Below, in pieces: positions 9,541 to 17,184 of a stretch of DNA of 64,000 bases (position 1 is its first letter; each line of letters begins with the position of its first letter). The position numbers and the translations under genes were made by a program. This stretch comes from Lactococcus sp. S-13 (GTDB lineage: Bacteria > Bacillota > Bacilli > Lactobacillales > Streptococcaceae). Under the pieces are notes generated by a model that saw only the letters and a list, made by a program, of their open reading frames with translations, did no database searches and was not told the origin of the DNA. The stretch is from assembly GCF_004210295.1 (NCBI RefSeq), contig NZ_SDAK01000001.1, forward strand, positions 62,001 through 126,000. The letters are read 5' to 3'.

Positions 9541-10482
9541 ATGATTATAGGTTTAATTAAGGCGAACTTCCCAGGGGAAAGACGAGTTCCTTTGCTTCCG
9601 GAAGATATCAATAACTTTAACAATGAACTACTCGTAGAATCTGGATTTGGTGAGTTTTTAGATATTACTGATCAAGAATACATTGATAAAGGCTGCAAGA
9701 TTCTGCCAAGAGCAGAAATTTTTGAACAAGCAGAAGCCATTTTCTCCCTAAAACTCATACAGCCCAGCGACTATTCCAACATCAAAAAAGGTCAAATGAT
9801 TATCGGTTGGACTCACCCATATGGTTCAGGGAAAACTTTTATGAAAGAGCAGGCACTTCCGAAAGATTTGGTTGTTGTTGACTTAGATAGTAACTCACCT
9901 TCTATCTATTACAAAAATGAAGTGGTGGAATCGGGAATTCCTAAAGGCTTATTATATCGAAATAGTTTTTACGCAGGATTTTCAGGTGTGCTTGATGCCC
10001 TTTTGCATTATGGCTTGATTCCAAATGAGAAGACAAAAATCGCAATTCTAGGCTCAGGAAACGTCGCCCAAGGAGCATTTAGTAGTATTTCTAAATTTTC
10101 TACAAATGTGAGAATGTATTATCGTAAAACCATACCAATTTTTAAAAAGCATTATTTAGATTATGATATTATTATCAATGGCATCGAAATTGCTAAGGAT
10201 GATGATCCCATCTTAACTCTTTCCGAACAAAAGCAACTGAAAGATGGAACCTTAATTATTGACGTTGCTGCAGATGCAGGAAATAGTATTGAAGGTACTC
10301 ATTTTACTACGATGGCGGAACCGATGTACAAAGAAGATGGAAAATATTATTATGTTTTACCTAATACCCCCTCACTTACCTATCGAAATGTGAGTAAAAT
10401 CTTGAGCAAGGTCTTGAGTGAGCATTTATTTACAGAGGACAGCTCAAGGTTTAACAAAATTAAAAACAACAAAAAAGAATGA
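9541..10482 (+). CDS. ceo: N5-(L-1-carboxyethyl)-L-ornithine synthase
   Basis: NADPH-dependent enzyme that condenses pyruvate with ornithine (or lysine) to N5-carboxyethyl-ornithine, an opine-like amino acid known from Lactococcus. Length 313 residues equals the known lactococcal enzyme. The N-terminus GLIKANFPGERRVPLLPEDI follows the alanine-dehydrogenase-like fold; the nucleotide-binding loop ILGSGNVAQGAF is near residue 175. ATG after AAAGGAG. It has its own promoter region and a terminator, and converges on the putrescine/polyamine operon. In some strains this gene is reported on a nisin-type transposon; here no mobile-element genes are adjacent. Confidence 0.9.
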   Translation: MIIGLIKANFPGERRVPLLPEDINNFNNELLVESGFGEFLDITDQEYIDKGCKILPRAEIFEQAEAIFSLKLIQPSDYSNIKKGQMIIGWTHPYGSGKTFMKEQALPKDLVVVDLDSNSPSIYYKNEVVESGIPKGLLYRNSFYAGFSGVLDALLHYGLIPNEKTKIAILGSGNVAQGAFSSISKFSTNVRMYYRKTIPIFKKHYLDYDIIINGIEIAKDDDPILTLSEQKQLKDGTLIIDVAADAGNSIEGTHFTTMAEPMYKEDGKYYYVLPNTPSLTYRNVSKILSKVLSEHLFTEDSSRFNKIKNNKKE

Positions 10483-10504
10483 AAAAATGGTAAAAAGAGA
10501 CTTA

Positions 10505-10529
10505 AAGCTTGCTGAGCAGGCTTTTTTAT
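10505..10529 (+). terminator. Terminator of ceo
   Basis: AAGCTTGC, TGA loop, GCAGGCTT, then TTTTATT. Confidence 0.85.
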
Positions 10530-10769
10530 TATGGTTTTAGCCAGTTGAACACGCGAGGTGTACAAAACAGAAAAACCACCCGCTATGCGAGTGGAAATCA
10601 AGTGATTATAGCATAAGTTCTCAAATGTAATGAGAAACTCAGCAATAATCAAAAAGTAAAAATACAGCAAACAAAGCGAATCGGCTACCGTACGCCTAGA
10701 TTGGTCGAAAGAGTGAAGAATGTGGGGTTTGTTTTAGCGATAATACTTTTTATTTATAATAAGGAATTA
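10530..10769. other. Convergent intergenic region between ceo and patA
   Basis: No gene seen. It holds a near-perfect hairpin at about 10575-10593 (CCAC-C-CGC, TAT, GCG-A-GTGG) without a T tract, and TTATAATAA/TTATTATAA at 10754-10775 overlapping the patA stop codon. The second hairpin has no T tract in either direction, so it is not a clear terminator. Confidence 0.4.
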
Positions 10770-12137
10770 TTATAACCCTTTTGAAACTTCTTCAAGCGTT
10801 TCTCCAAAGCGTTCCAGGACAGTATCGATTTGTTCATAAGTAACAATTGCTGGTGGTTCCATCCGCACTGTTTTGGCATTAACAAGCGTCCCTGCAGTCA
10901 TTACCCCGCGGGAGAAAAGCCCTTTGGAAACAGCGTAACCAATATCTGTCGTGTTAAACTCTATCCCAATCATCAAACCAATTCCACGCACTTCCTGAAT
11001 TAATTCAGGATATTTCTTAGCATATTCTTTTAACTTTGGAATGAGGTATTCTCCTTTTTCAAAAGCTTGTTTTGGAATATCATATTTAATCATATACCGA
11101 ATTGCAGCAAGAGCGGCAGAACAAGCCAGCGGATTCCCGCCAAATGTTGGAGAACCAAGGAGCCAAGGATTATCAATGAGTTGTTGAACCCACATTTTTT
11201 TGGTGAAAACAATCCCAGTAATTGGCATAATTCCACCACCGAAAGCTTTTCCAAAAGTCATAATATCGGGGGTGACACCAGACCACTCAGAAGCCCAAAT
11301 TTTACCAGTTCGTCCCATACCGGTCTGAATCTCATCAAAAATCAATGCTACGCCAAATTCGTCAGCAATTTTTCGGACTTCTTGCAAATAACCTTTAGGA
11401 GGGAGTTTAATTCCAGCTTCACCTTGCACAGGTTCTAAGATAATTGCAGCCACTTTTTCGCCAACAGCTTGTAAATTAGCAATGGCTTTTCTCATATCTT
11501 CGGCATTACCATACTCAACGTGCTGAACTTGTTGAACCATTGGAAGGTAAGGCTCTCGGTAAGTTCCTTTGCCACCAACAGAGATAGCACCCATTGATTT
11601 ACCATGAAAAGCTCCAACAGTTGAAATATACCAACGACCACCTGTTGCAATTCGAGCAAGCTTTAAAGACATTTCCACTGCTTCAGCGCCACCATTTGTG
11701 AAAAAGGAATATTGTAAATCCCCTGGTGTGATATCAGATACAGCTTTTGCAAGATAAGAACGAAGGGGGTCAAGTAATTCTTGAGAATGAAGGGCTTGAT
11801 GTTTTAATTGTGCTTGTACCGTTTCTAAAATCTCTTTATTACGATGACCAAAAGTATAAATTCCAAAGCCACCTAAAAAATCAATAAATTCTTCACCATT
11901 TAAACCATAGTCAATAGAACCCTCATCATGCCATTCAAGAACAGCAACATCAGTAGAAACTGACTTACGATATTTTAACCATCCAGGACTGACATAGTTG
12001 TCGAATCCTTCAAGGGTATCGTTGGTAATTTTTTTGATTGTTTCAGAATCAAAATGATCCTTCTTAATGTAGCTGAGAACTTCATCTAATTTTGCAATCG
12101 TTTCTTTTTTATCATATTTAAAATCTTCTTGTGTCAT
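10770..12137 (-). CDS. patA: Putrescine aminotransferase (class III, PLP)
   Basis: Predicted to transfer the amino group of putrescine to 2-oxoglutarate, giving 4-aminobutanal. The 455 residues carry the class III signature: FTNGGAEAVEMSLKLAR, GAFHGKSMGAIS, then LIFDEIQTGMGRTG with the cofactor Asp and the PLP lysine in MTFGKAFGGGI. Length and sequence style match the E. coli YgjG/PatA branch rather than ornithine or acetylornithine aminotransferases, though a related omega-amine substrate is possible. It is the last gene of the pot operon, 19 bases after potC, so import and first catabolic step are coupled. Confidence 0.8.
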   Translation of the reverse strand: MTQEDFKYDKKETIAKLDEVLSYIKKDHFDSETIKKITNDTLEGFDNYVSPGWLKYRKSVSTDVAVLEWHDEGSIDYGLNGEEFIDFLGGFGIYTFGHRNKEILETVQAQLKHQALHSQELLDPLRSYLAKAVSDITPGDLQYSFFTNGGAEAVEMSLKLARIATGGRWYISTVGAFHGKSMGAISVGGKGTYREPYLPMVQQVQHVEYGNAEDMRKAIANLQAVGEKVAAIILEPVQGEAGIKLPPKGYLQEVRKIADEFGVALIFDEIQTGMGRTGKIWASEWSGVTPDIMTFGKAFGGGIMPITGIVFTKKMWVQQLIDNPWLLGSPTFGGNPLACSAALAAIRYMIKYDIPKQAFEKGEYLIPKLKEYAKKYPELIQEVRGIGLMIGIEFNTTDIGYAVSKGLFSRGVMTAGTLVNAKTVRMEPPAIVTYEQIDTVLERFGETLEEVSKGL

Positions 12138-12156
12138 AATTTTTTCTCTTTTCTAG

Positions 12157-12945
12157 CTATTGAGCATTTTTTTGTATTTTTCTTACTTGCCGTAATCCGT
12201 TGGAGAAAACTAATGCGACCGTAACGATTAATATTAAAGTTGCCAAAGCGTTAACGTCGGGAGTGACGGCCACTCTAACCATACTCAAGATGGCAAGAGG
12301 GAGGGTTTGAGAATCTGGCCCGACGACGAAGAATGAAATGATGACATCGTCGAGTGATAGCGTAAAGCTTAAAAGAGCTCCAGATATGATTGCAGGCCAG
12401 AGCGCAGGAAGCGTTACTTTTGTAAAAGTTTCTCGTTTGTTAGCTCCTAAATCCATTGCTGCTTCTTCAAGTGCCAATGTTTCTTCGGTAAATCCTGCTC
12501 TCACTGAGACAACAACGAAAGGAACCGAAAAGGTAACGTGTGCAATAAACAAAGTCAAAAGTCCCAAAGGAATACTAAAGAATGAAAAAATGGATAATAA
12601 AGCAATTCCTAAGACAACCTCAGGGATAACAATCGGAACATACACGATTTGATTAACAATATTTTTACCTATAAAATTATATTTAGTAAGTCCAACAGCA
12701 CCTAAAGTTCCGATAATTGTAGCAATAAAAGTTGCAGAAAGTCCAACGACAAGAGAATTTAAGAGTCCAGTAATCAAGGCCTGATTGTTCCAAAGCCTTC
12801 CATACCAATCAATTGTGAATCCTGTAAAAATGATATTTTGGCGAGACTGATTAAATGAAAATATAATCATAACAAGAATTGGGAGGTATAGGAAAACAAA
12901 TAAGGCAATAATATAGAGTGATTTATACCATCTTTTCTCTTCCAT
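12157..12945 (-). CDS. potC: Polyamine ABC transporter permease, PotC type
   Basis: Inner-membrane permease of a spermidine/putrescine importer, 262 residues and six predicted helices. The EAA loop contacting the ATPase is clear: EEAAMDLGANKRETFTKVTLP near residue 160. The start ATG lies one base after the potB stop codon. Part of a six-gene operon potD-potN-potA-potB-potC-patA read on the minus strand. Confidence 0.9.
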   Translation of the reverse strand: MEEKRWYKSLYIIALFVFLYLPILVMIIFSFNQSRQNIIFTGFTIDWYGRLWNNQALITGLLNSLVVGLSATFIATIIGTLGAVGLTKYNFIGKNIVNQIVYVPIVIPEVVLGIALLSIFSFFSIPLGLLTLFIAHVTFSVPFVVVSVRAGFTEETLALEEAAMDLGANKRETFTKVTLPALWPAIISGALLSFTLSLDDVIISFFVVGPDSQTLPLAILSMVRVAVTPDVNALATLILIVTVALVFSNGLRQVRKIQKNAQ

Positions 12946-12946
12946 A

Positions 12947-13828
12947 TCAATTCCCTCCTAAATCTTCAAGTCTACCGCCCATTTTTTTGTAAATCCAAAG
13001 AATTAGAAAAGTAAAGGCGATAATGGCTACCGACAAAGCAGAACCAAGGGGCCAATTATGAGCTGAGATAAACTGGTCTCGTACCAGATTACCAATAAAA
13101 ATCGACTTTGAACCGCCCATAATATCAGATACGAAAAAGTAGCCTAAAGTCGGAATGAAAACCATAATCGAACCCGAAAATATGGCTGGTAGTGTTGTTG
13201 GTAAGTAGACATACTTGAAAATCTCCCATTTTTTACCACCTAAATCTTGGGTTGCCTCAACTAAACTGATATCAACATTACGAAAGCCAGAAATCAAGGG
13301 GAGGAGCATGAAGGGGATAAGGGTATAAACCATACCGAGCACAACAGCAAAATTATTATAAACTAGATCTAAAGGTTTTCCTATAATGTGGATTTTCATC
13401 AAAGAAGAATTGAGAATCCCATTGGTTCTCAAGATGGTAATCCATGCATAAAGGCGTAGAACGGATGAAATCATGAAAGGAGTCGTAATCAAAGCGGTTA
13501 TGACAGATAATATCGCCTTTGATTTGTTGGCAACAAACATTGCGAATGGATAGGCCATCACAATACAAATTAAGGTAACAACCAGTGCTAAGACAAAAGA
13601 AAGAATGATGATTCTGCCATAAAGTGCTGAAAAGAGGCTACCATAATTATTTAAAGAAAAACCAAGTTCGACCCCGCCATAAGTCCCTGATTTCATAAAA
13701 GACATCAGAGTGACGTCCAACAATGGGAAGGCAACAAAGAGTCCCAACCAAACAATGAGTGGTAAAAGCAAAATATATTTAAACCAGTCAACAGAGGTTC
13801 TTAGCTTAAAGTTAGCTATCAAATACAT
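12947..13828 (-). CDS. potB: Polyamine ABC transporter permease, PotB type
   Basis: Partner permease to potC, about 293 residues with six helices; the EAA-type loop VEATQDLGGKKWEIFKYVYLP lies near residue 195. The gene overlaps the end of potA, indicating translational coupling. Start is uncertain: AGGAGG is followed by GTGATG, with the ATG at 13828 only two bases from the ribosome site; a TTG six bases further in would have better spacing. Confidence 0.88.
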   Translation of the reverse strand: MYLIANFKLRTSVDWFKYILLLPLIVWLGLFVAFPLLDVTLMSFMKSGTYGGVELGFSLNNYGSLFSALYGRIIILSFVLALVVTLICIVMAYPFAMFVANKSKAILSVITALITTPFMISSVLRLYAWITILRTNGILNSSLMKIHIIGKPLDLVYNNFAVVLGMVYTLIPFMLLPLISGFRNVDISLVEATQDLGGKKWEIFKYVYLPTTLPAIFSGSIMVFIPTLGYFFVSDIMGGSKSIFIGNLVRDQFISAHNWPLGSALSVAIIAFTFLILWIYKKMGGRLEDLGGN

Positions 13829-14933
13829 CACCTCCTAAAAAACTGAAGTTAGGGTGGGAGATGGCATTGTAAATTTCATTGCCCTCGTTTTGGAGGAGTA
13901 CAACTTTTTCAGGTTTGAAGCTGATAAAAACCATCTCTCCATTTTTAAATTCTGCGATATGACCGGTTGTTGTTTTTTGAACAGAACCATTGGCAATGGA
14001 AATTATCAGTTGAGTGCTCCCGCCGACAAAAATTTGATCAGAGATAATCCCCGGAATTCCATGATCACGAGAAAGTTCAATGTATTCAGGTCTTACAGCA
14101 AATGAAATTAAATCACCCACACGGATATGAGTAGGTCTTGGGATAATAAATTCACCTGCTTCGACAGCTACATGGACAGTATCTTTCCCAAGTTTTTTGA
14201 CCTGACCATTCCAAACATTACTTTCACCAATGAAGTCTGACACAAATTCAGTTGCAGGTTTTTCGTAAATTTTATAAGGATAGTCAATTTGATCAATCTT
14301 TCCATTATTTATAACAGCAATTCGGTCGGAAATTGTCATAGCTTCCTCTTGGTCATGTGTGACAAAAATGAAAGTTAAACCAAGCCTTTTTTGGATTTTG
14401 CGTAATTCAAGTTGCATGGATTTACGTAATTTCCTATCTAACGCAGATAAAGGTTCGTCTAAAATAAGAACTTTAGGTTGATTGATTAGTGCTCGCGCAA
14501 TTGCCACTCGCTGTTTTTGTCCCCCAGAAAGCTGGTGAGGCATTCTATTTTCAAAACCAGAAAGTTGCACCAGATGAAGCATCTGGGAAACTCTTTCTGA
14601 TTTCTCTTTTTGAGGGAATTTTTTTAAAGTCAAACCAAAGGCAACATTTTCAGCTATTGTTAGATTTGGGAAAAGCGCATACTGCTGGAACACAGTATTA
14701 ACTGCCCGCTCATAAGCAGGAACGCCTGCGATATTTTTTCCATCAAGGAAAATTTGACCTGAGGTTGGCTGCTCAAACCCTGCAATCATTCGGAGTAGGG
14801 TTGTTTTTCCAGAACCTGACGGTCCAAGAATAGAAATAAACTCTCCTTCCTTAATATCCAAATCTAAATTTTTTAAAATATAGTTTTTTCCGTAATATTT
14901 GTCAAGATTACGGATTTTTATGATATCGACCAT
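13812..14933 (-). CDS. potA: Spermidine/putrescine ABC transporter ATPase
   Basis: Cytoplasmic ATPase of the polyamine importer, 373 residues. Walker A GPSGSGKTT (about 36-44), signature LSGGQKQR (about 137), Walker B VLILDEP (about 157), switch His in FVTHDQEEA, then a C-terminal TOBE regulatory domain (SFAVRPEYIELS onward). ATG after GGAGGACTCTT. It lies directly behind the PII-like gene, which is a candidate regulator of this ATPase. Confidence 0.93.
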   Translation of the reverse strand: MVDIIKIRNLDKYYGKNYILKNLDLDIKEGEFISILGPSGSGKTTLLRMIAGFEQPTSGQIFLDGKNIAGVPAYERAVNTVFQQYALFPNLTIAENVAFGLTLKKFPQKEKSERVSQMLHLVQLSGFENRMPHQLSGGQKQRVAIARALINQPKVLILDEPLSALDRKLRKSMQLELRKIQKRLGLTFIFVTHDQEEAMTISDRIAVINNGKIDQIDYPYKIYEKPATEFVSDFIGESNVWNGQVKKLGKDTVHVAVEAGEFIIPRPTHIRVGDLISFAVRPEYIELSRDHGIPGIISDQIFVGGSTQLIISIANGSVQKTTTGHIAEFKNGEMVFISFKPEKVVLLQNEGNEIYNAISHPNFSFLGGDVFDS

Positions 14934-14960
14934 AAGAGTCCTCCAAGCATTTGCTGAACG

Positions 14961-15308
14961 CTATAAAGCTTTTGAACCACTCTCTCCCGTTCGAATGCGG
15001 ACGACAGTTTCAAGTGGTACGACTGCAATTTTACCATCTCCAACGTTTCCTGTTGAAATTTCCTTGACAATTTCAGAGAGGAGTTTTTCGCTCTGTTCAT
15101 CTTCAATATAAGTGACAACAGCAATTTTGGGGAGAAGATTGACGTGAAATTGTCCGCTATTAAGTTCCGTTACTTTTGATATGTCGCTATTTTGGTTTCC
15201 TGCACCCATTGCGGAATAAACAGTCATCCCATGGACGCCATTTTTTGCAAGAATATCGTTTAACTTTTCAAGAGATTTTGGACGTATTGTAATTTCCAAT
15301 TTTTTCAT
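14961..15308 (-). CDS. potN: PII-like signal protein of the polyamine operon (PotN type)
   Basis: A 115-residue PII superfamily protein. Seen: the PII opening KKLEITIRPKSLEKLNDIL, GMTVYSAMG, the B-loop GNVGDGKIAVVPLE and the C-loop RIRTGESGSKAL, which form the nucleotide site. The T-loop is altered: GAGNQNSD keeps the Gln that binds 2-oxoglutarate in true PII, but the stretch TELNSGQFHVNLLPK is one residue short and lacks both tyrosines, so no uridylylation is expected. Known: a PII subfamily called PotN that senses adenylate energy state has been described next to potABCD in Firmicutes. Position between potD and potA fits this. A canonical glnB role with AmtB is unlikely, since no amtB is nearby. 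Confidence 0.85.
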   Translation of the reverse strand: MKKLEITIRPKSLEKLNDILAKNGVHGMTVYSAMGAGNQNSDISKVTELNSGQFHVNLLPKIAVVTYIEDEQSEKLLSEIVKEISTGNVGDGKIAVVPLETVVRIRTGESGSKAL

Positions 15309-15354
15309 TAGTAATCCTCATTTCTTATTTTTATATTGCATTTGGAAAGCTACA

Positions 15355-15387
15355 TCATGGAATTTTCTGCCTTTTTCTTTTTTTCAT
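15355..15387 (-). CDS. Possible 10-residue basic leader peptide (MKKRKRQKIP)
   Basis: In the 119-base gap between potD and potN, reading on the minus strand, ATG is preceded by AGAGGTGA at eight bases and opens a frame of ten codons, MKKRKRQKIP, closed by TGA. Seven of ten residues are Lys, Arg or Gln-like polar. It ends about 47 bases before potN. A translated leader peptide is possible but a chance frame in A-rich DNA cannot be excluded. Confidence 0.3.
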   Translation of the reverse strand: MKKRKRQKIP

Positions 15388-15427
15388 ATCATCTTCACCT
15401 CTTTTTTATGCTTATTTTATTTGTTGA

Positions 15428-16468
15428 TTATTGATTGACGAAATTGTTCCATATTCTATCAATATCTCGTGTTTTCGTACCGACATCAAGTGGCATTTGT
15501 GCTTTTTTTATCTGATCAGATGTTAAATTGCGCATCGAATCTTTTTTCCATTCGCTTGGCAAGTAAGCCCAGGATGCTTTATTTGGATTGAGATAGGGAT
15601 ACTTTTTCACGATGCTAGCAAAAACTTTTGGGTCTTCTATATAGTTGATAAATTTTTCAACATTTTTTCCACCTTTTGCGTGTTTAAACTTCATAAAATT
15701 ATCAAGCTGTAAATCAACGCCTGAACTTGGATAAACACCTACAATGTCCTTGTTACTTGCTTGTGCCATTGTTATTTCAGCGTTGTAGACAAGACCAATA
15801 TTAGCTTCACCATTCGCAAGCAAAGCATGCGGAGCATCAGAATCAATTGCTTTAATATTTGGACGTAGATTTGATAGAAAATTCTTAGAAAATCCTAGAC
15901 TTTTTGGTGTAAGCTGATTGATGTTCATGTTGGAATTGATTAATGAAGAATCAATTATAGCCCTCTGGTCAGAAACGATAACGATTGAATCCTTGAATTT
16001 TGGATTGAGCAAGTCAGAATAATTACTAATAGGAGCGACCTTAGCTTTATTGTAAGCCAAAGCTAGATAAGAACCTAGGTAGGGCAAAGAGTAACTATTT
16101 GTTTTATCATAAGAAAGTTTCAACCAAGACTTTGCATAATTTTTTATATTTGGAATTTCTTGTTTATCTAATTTATCTAGCAATCCTACTTTCTTTAAAA
16201 TTTCGACATCATTTCCTGGAGCGACCACGAGGTCGTAGGTTCCAGGAGAAACAGCCCGTACTTTAGCAATCATTTCATCTGGTGAGGAAAAAGTAGTCAT
16301 ATTAATATGAGTACCAGTTTTCTTCTCGTAATTATCTAATACCGACTGTGGCATATAGGAGGACCAAATAATTAAATTGAGCTGTTTTTTTGGTTTTCTA
16401 ACCTGATAGGCGATGATAAGTGCCGCCAGAATCAAGAAAGCTATAGTTGTTATAAAAATTTTTTTCAT
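15428..16468 (-). CDS. potD: Polyamine ABC transporter substrate-binding protein
   Basis: Extracellular binding protein of the spermidine/putrescine importer, 346 residues. After the N-terminal membrane segment comes LNLIIWSSYMPQSVLDNYEKKTG, the usual PotD/PotF start of the mature domain, then DLVVAPGNDVEIL and GLVYNAEITMAQA. The N-terminus KKIFITTIAFLILAALIIAYQV has no lipobox cysteine, so the protein is probably held by an uncleaved helix rather than a lipid. ATG at 16468 chosen for AAAGGAAACC six bases upstream; a TTG further up adds five residues. First gene of the operon, behind a strong promoter. Confidence 0.88.
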   Translation of the reverse strand: MKKIFITTIAFLILAALIIAYQVRKPKKQLNLIIWSSYMPQSVLDNYEKKTGTHINMTTFSSPDEMIAKVRAVSPGTYDLVVAPGNDVEILKKVGLLDKLDKQEIPNIKNYAKSWLKLSYDKTNSYSLPYLGSYLALAYNKAKVAPISNYSDLLNPKFKDSIVIVSDQRAIIDSSLINSNMNINQLTPKSLGFSKNFLSNLRPNIKAIDSDAPHALLANGEANIGLVYNAEITMAQASNKDIVGVYPSSGVDLQLDNFMKFKHAKGGKNVEKFINYIEDPKVFASIVKKYPYLNPNKASWAYLPSEWKKDSMRNLTSDQIKKAQMPLDVGTKTRDIDRIWNNFVNQ

Positions 16469-16556
16469 TAGGTTTCCTTTCAAATAAATATCATTTTATA
16501 GAAATCTGCGGAAATGTATTCTTAAAAATAAACACATCTGTGTCACTTTTTATTAC

Positions 16557-16585
16557 ATGATATACTTTTAAAAGAAATTTGTCAA
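16557..16585 (-). promoter_or_regulatory. Promoter of the pot-patA operon
   Basis: On the minus strand TTGACA, 17 bases, TATCAT. The leader of about 80 nt contains ACACAGATGTGT followed by TTTATTTTT, a small hairpin with a T-rich tail that might attenuate. Confidence 0.75.
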
Positions 16586-16730
16586 TAAAAAAATTGGAAT
16601 TTTATATCCAATTTTAAATTTTTTATAATATAAAAGCTAGTTCGTGTTAGAATTCGTTACATTGAACTGTTTGATTCCTTTTGATATATTCGTAGAAATT
16701 ATAAAAAATACGAAATGAATCCAAAAAAAG

Positions 16731-16775
16731 TTGACATCCACGACTGTACTGTGTATAATAGTACACGTGGTACAC
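16731..16775 (+). promoter_or_regulatory. Promoter and probable GntR operator of the ytrA-type operon
   Basis: Consensus promoter TTGACA (16731), 17 bases, TATAAT (16754). The inverted repeat TGTACT (16745-16750) / AGTACA (16760-16765) surrounds the -10 box and is followed by a direct GTACAC pair (16761 and 16770). Placement suggests repression by the first gene product. Confidence 0.8.
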
Positions 16776-16800
16776 GAAATTGAAAAAGAGAAAGGTTATT

Positions 16801-17184
16801 ATGCATTTAGACCCTAATCACCCGAAACCAATCTATGAGCAGATTATTCTGAATATCAAAAAAGAGGTTCTTCAAGGCATATTATTGCCTGGAGAGAAGC
16901 TGCCATCGGTTAGAACGTTGGCAAAAGATTTAAGTATCAATCCAAATACTATTAGTAAAGCTTACAAAGAGTTAGAAAATCAGGAAGTTATTATTAGTGT
17001 GAAAGGAAAAGGTTCTTTTGTTAGAAACATAGAGCCTGAAAATACAAGATCTGTCCAAGATGAAAAAAAATTAAAGCAGCAACTGAGGGAATGGCTTGTT
17101 GAAGCACATTATTTGCAAGTCCCTCTGAAAACCATTTATCAATGGATTGATGAGGAAGCGCAGGAGAATTTACATGGAAATTAG
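16801..17184 (+). CDS. GntR-family regulator, YtrA subfamily
   Basis: A 127-residue repressor: winged helix-turn-helix at about residues 10-75 (PIYEQIILNIKKEVLQG, LPSVRTLAKDLSINPNTISKAYKELENQ) and only a short helical tail, the hallmark of the YtrA subfamily that controls neighbouring ABC transporters. ATG at 16801 chosen for GAGAAAGG five bases away; a TTG at 16780 would add seven residues. It overlaps the ATPase gene by 11 bases. Likely autoregulated through the palindrome over its -10 box. Confidence 0.88.
   Translation: MHLDPNHPKPIYEQIILNIKKEVLQGILLPGEKLPSVRTLAKDLSINPNTISKAYKELENQEVIISVKGKGSFVRNIEPENTRSVQDEKKLKQQLREWLVEAHYLQVPLKTIYQWIDEEAQENLHGN

Noticed and set aside
10754-10775. Terminator for the pot-patA operon
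   Set aside because: The stem is perfect but purely A/T and followed by an A-rich stretch on the minus strand, so it is not an intrinsic terminator.
11067-11438. Plus-strand frame of 123 codons inside patA
   Set aside because: Antisense shadow of conserved aminotransferase motifs; no ribosome site or promoter.
13812-13831. Possible frameshift between potA and potB
   Set aside because: Both proteins have normal ends; the overlap is ordinary coupling with a ribosome site inside potA.
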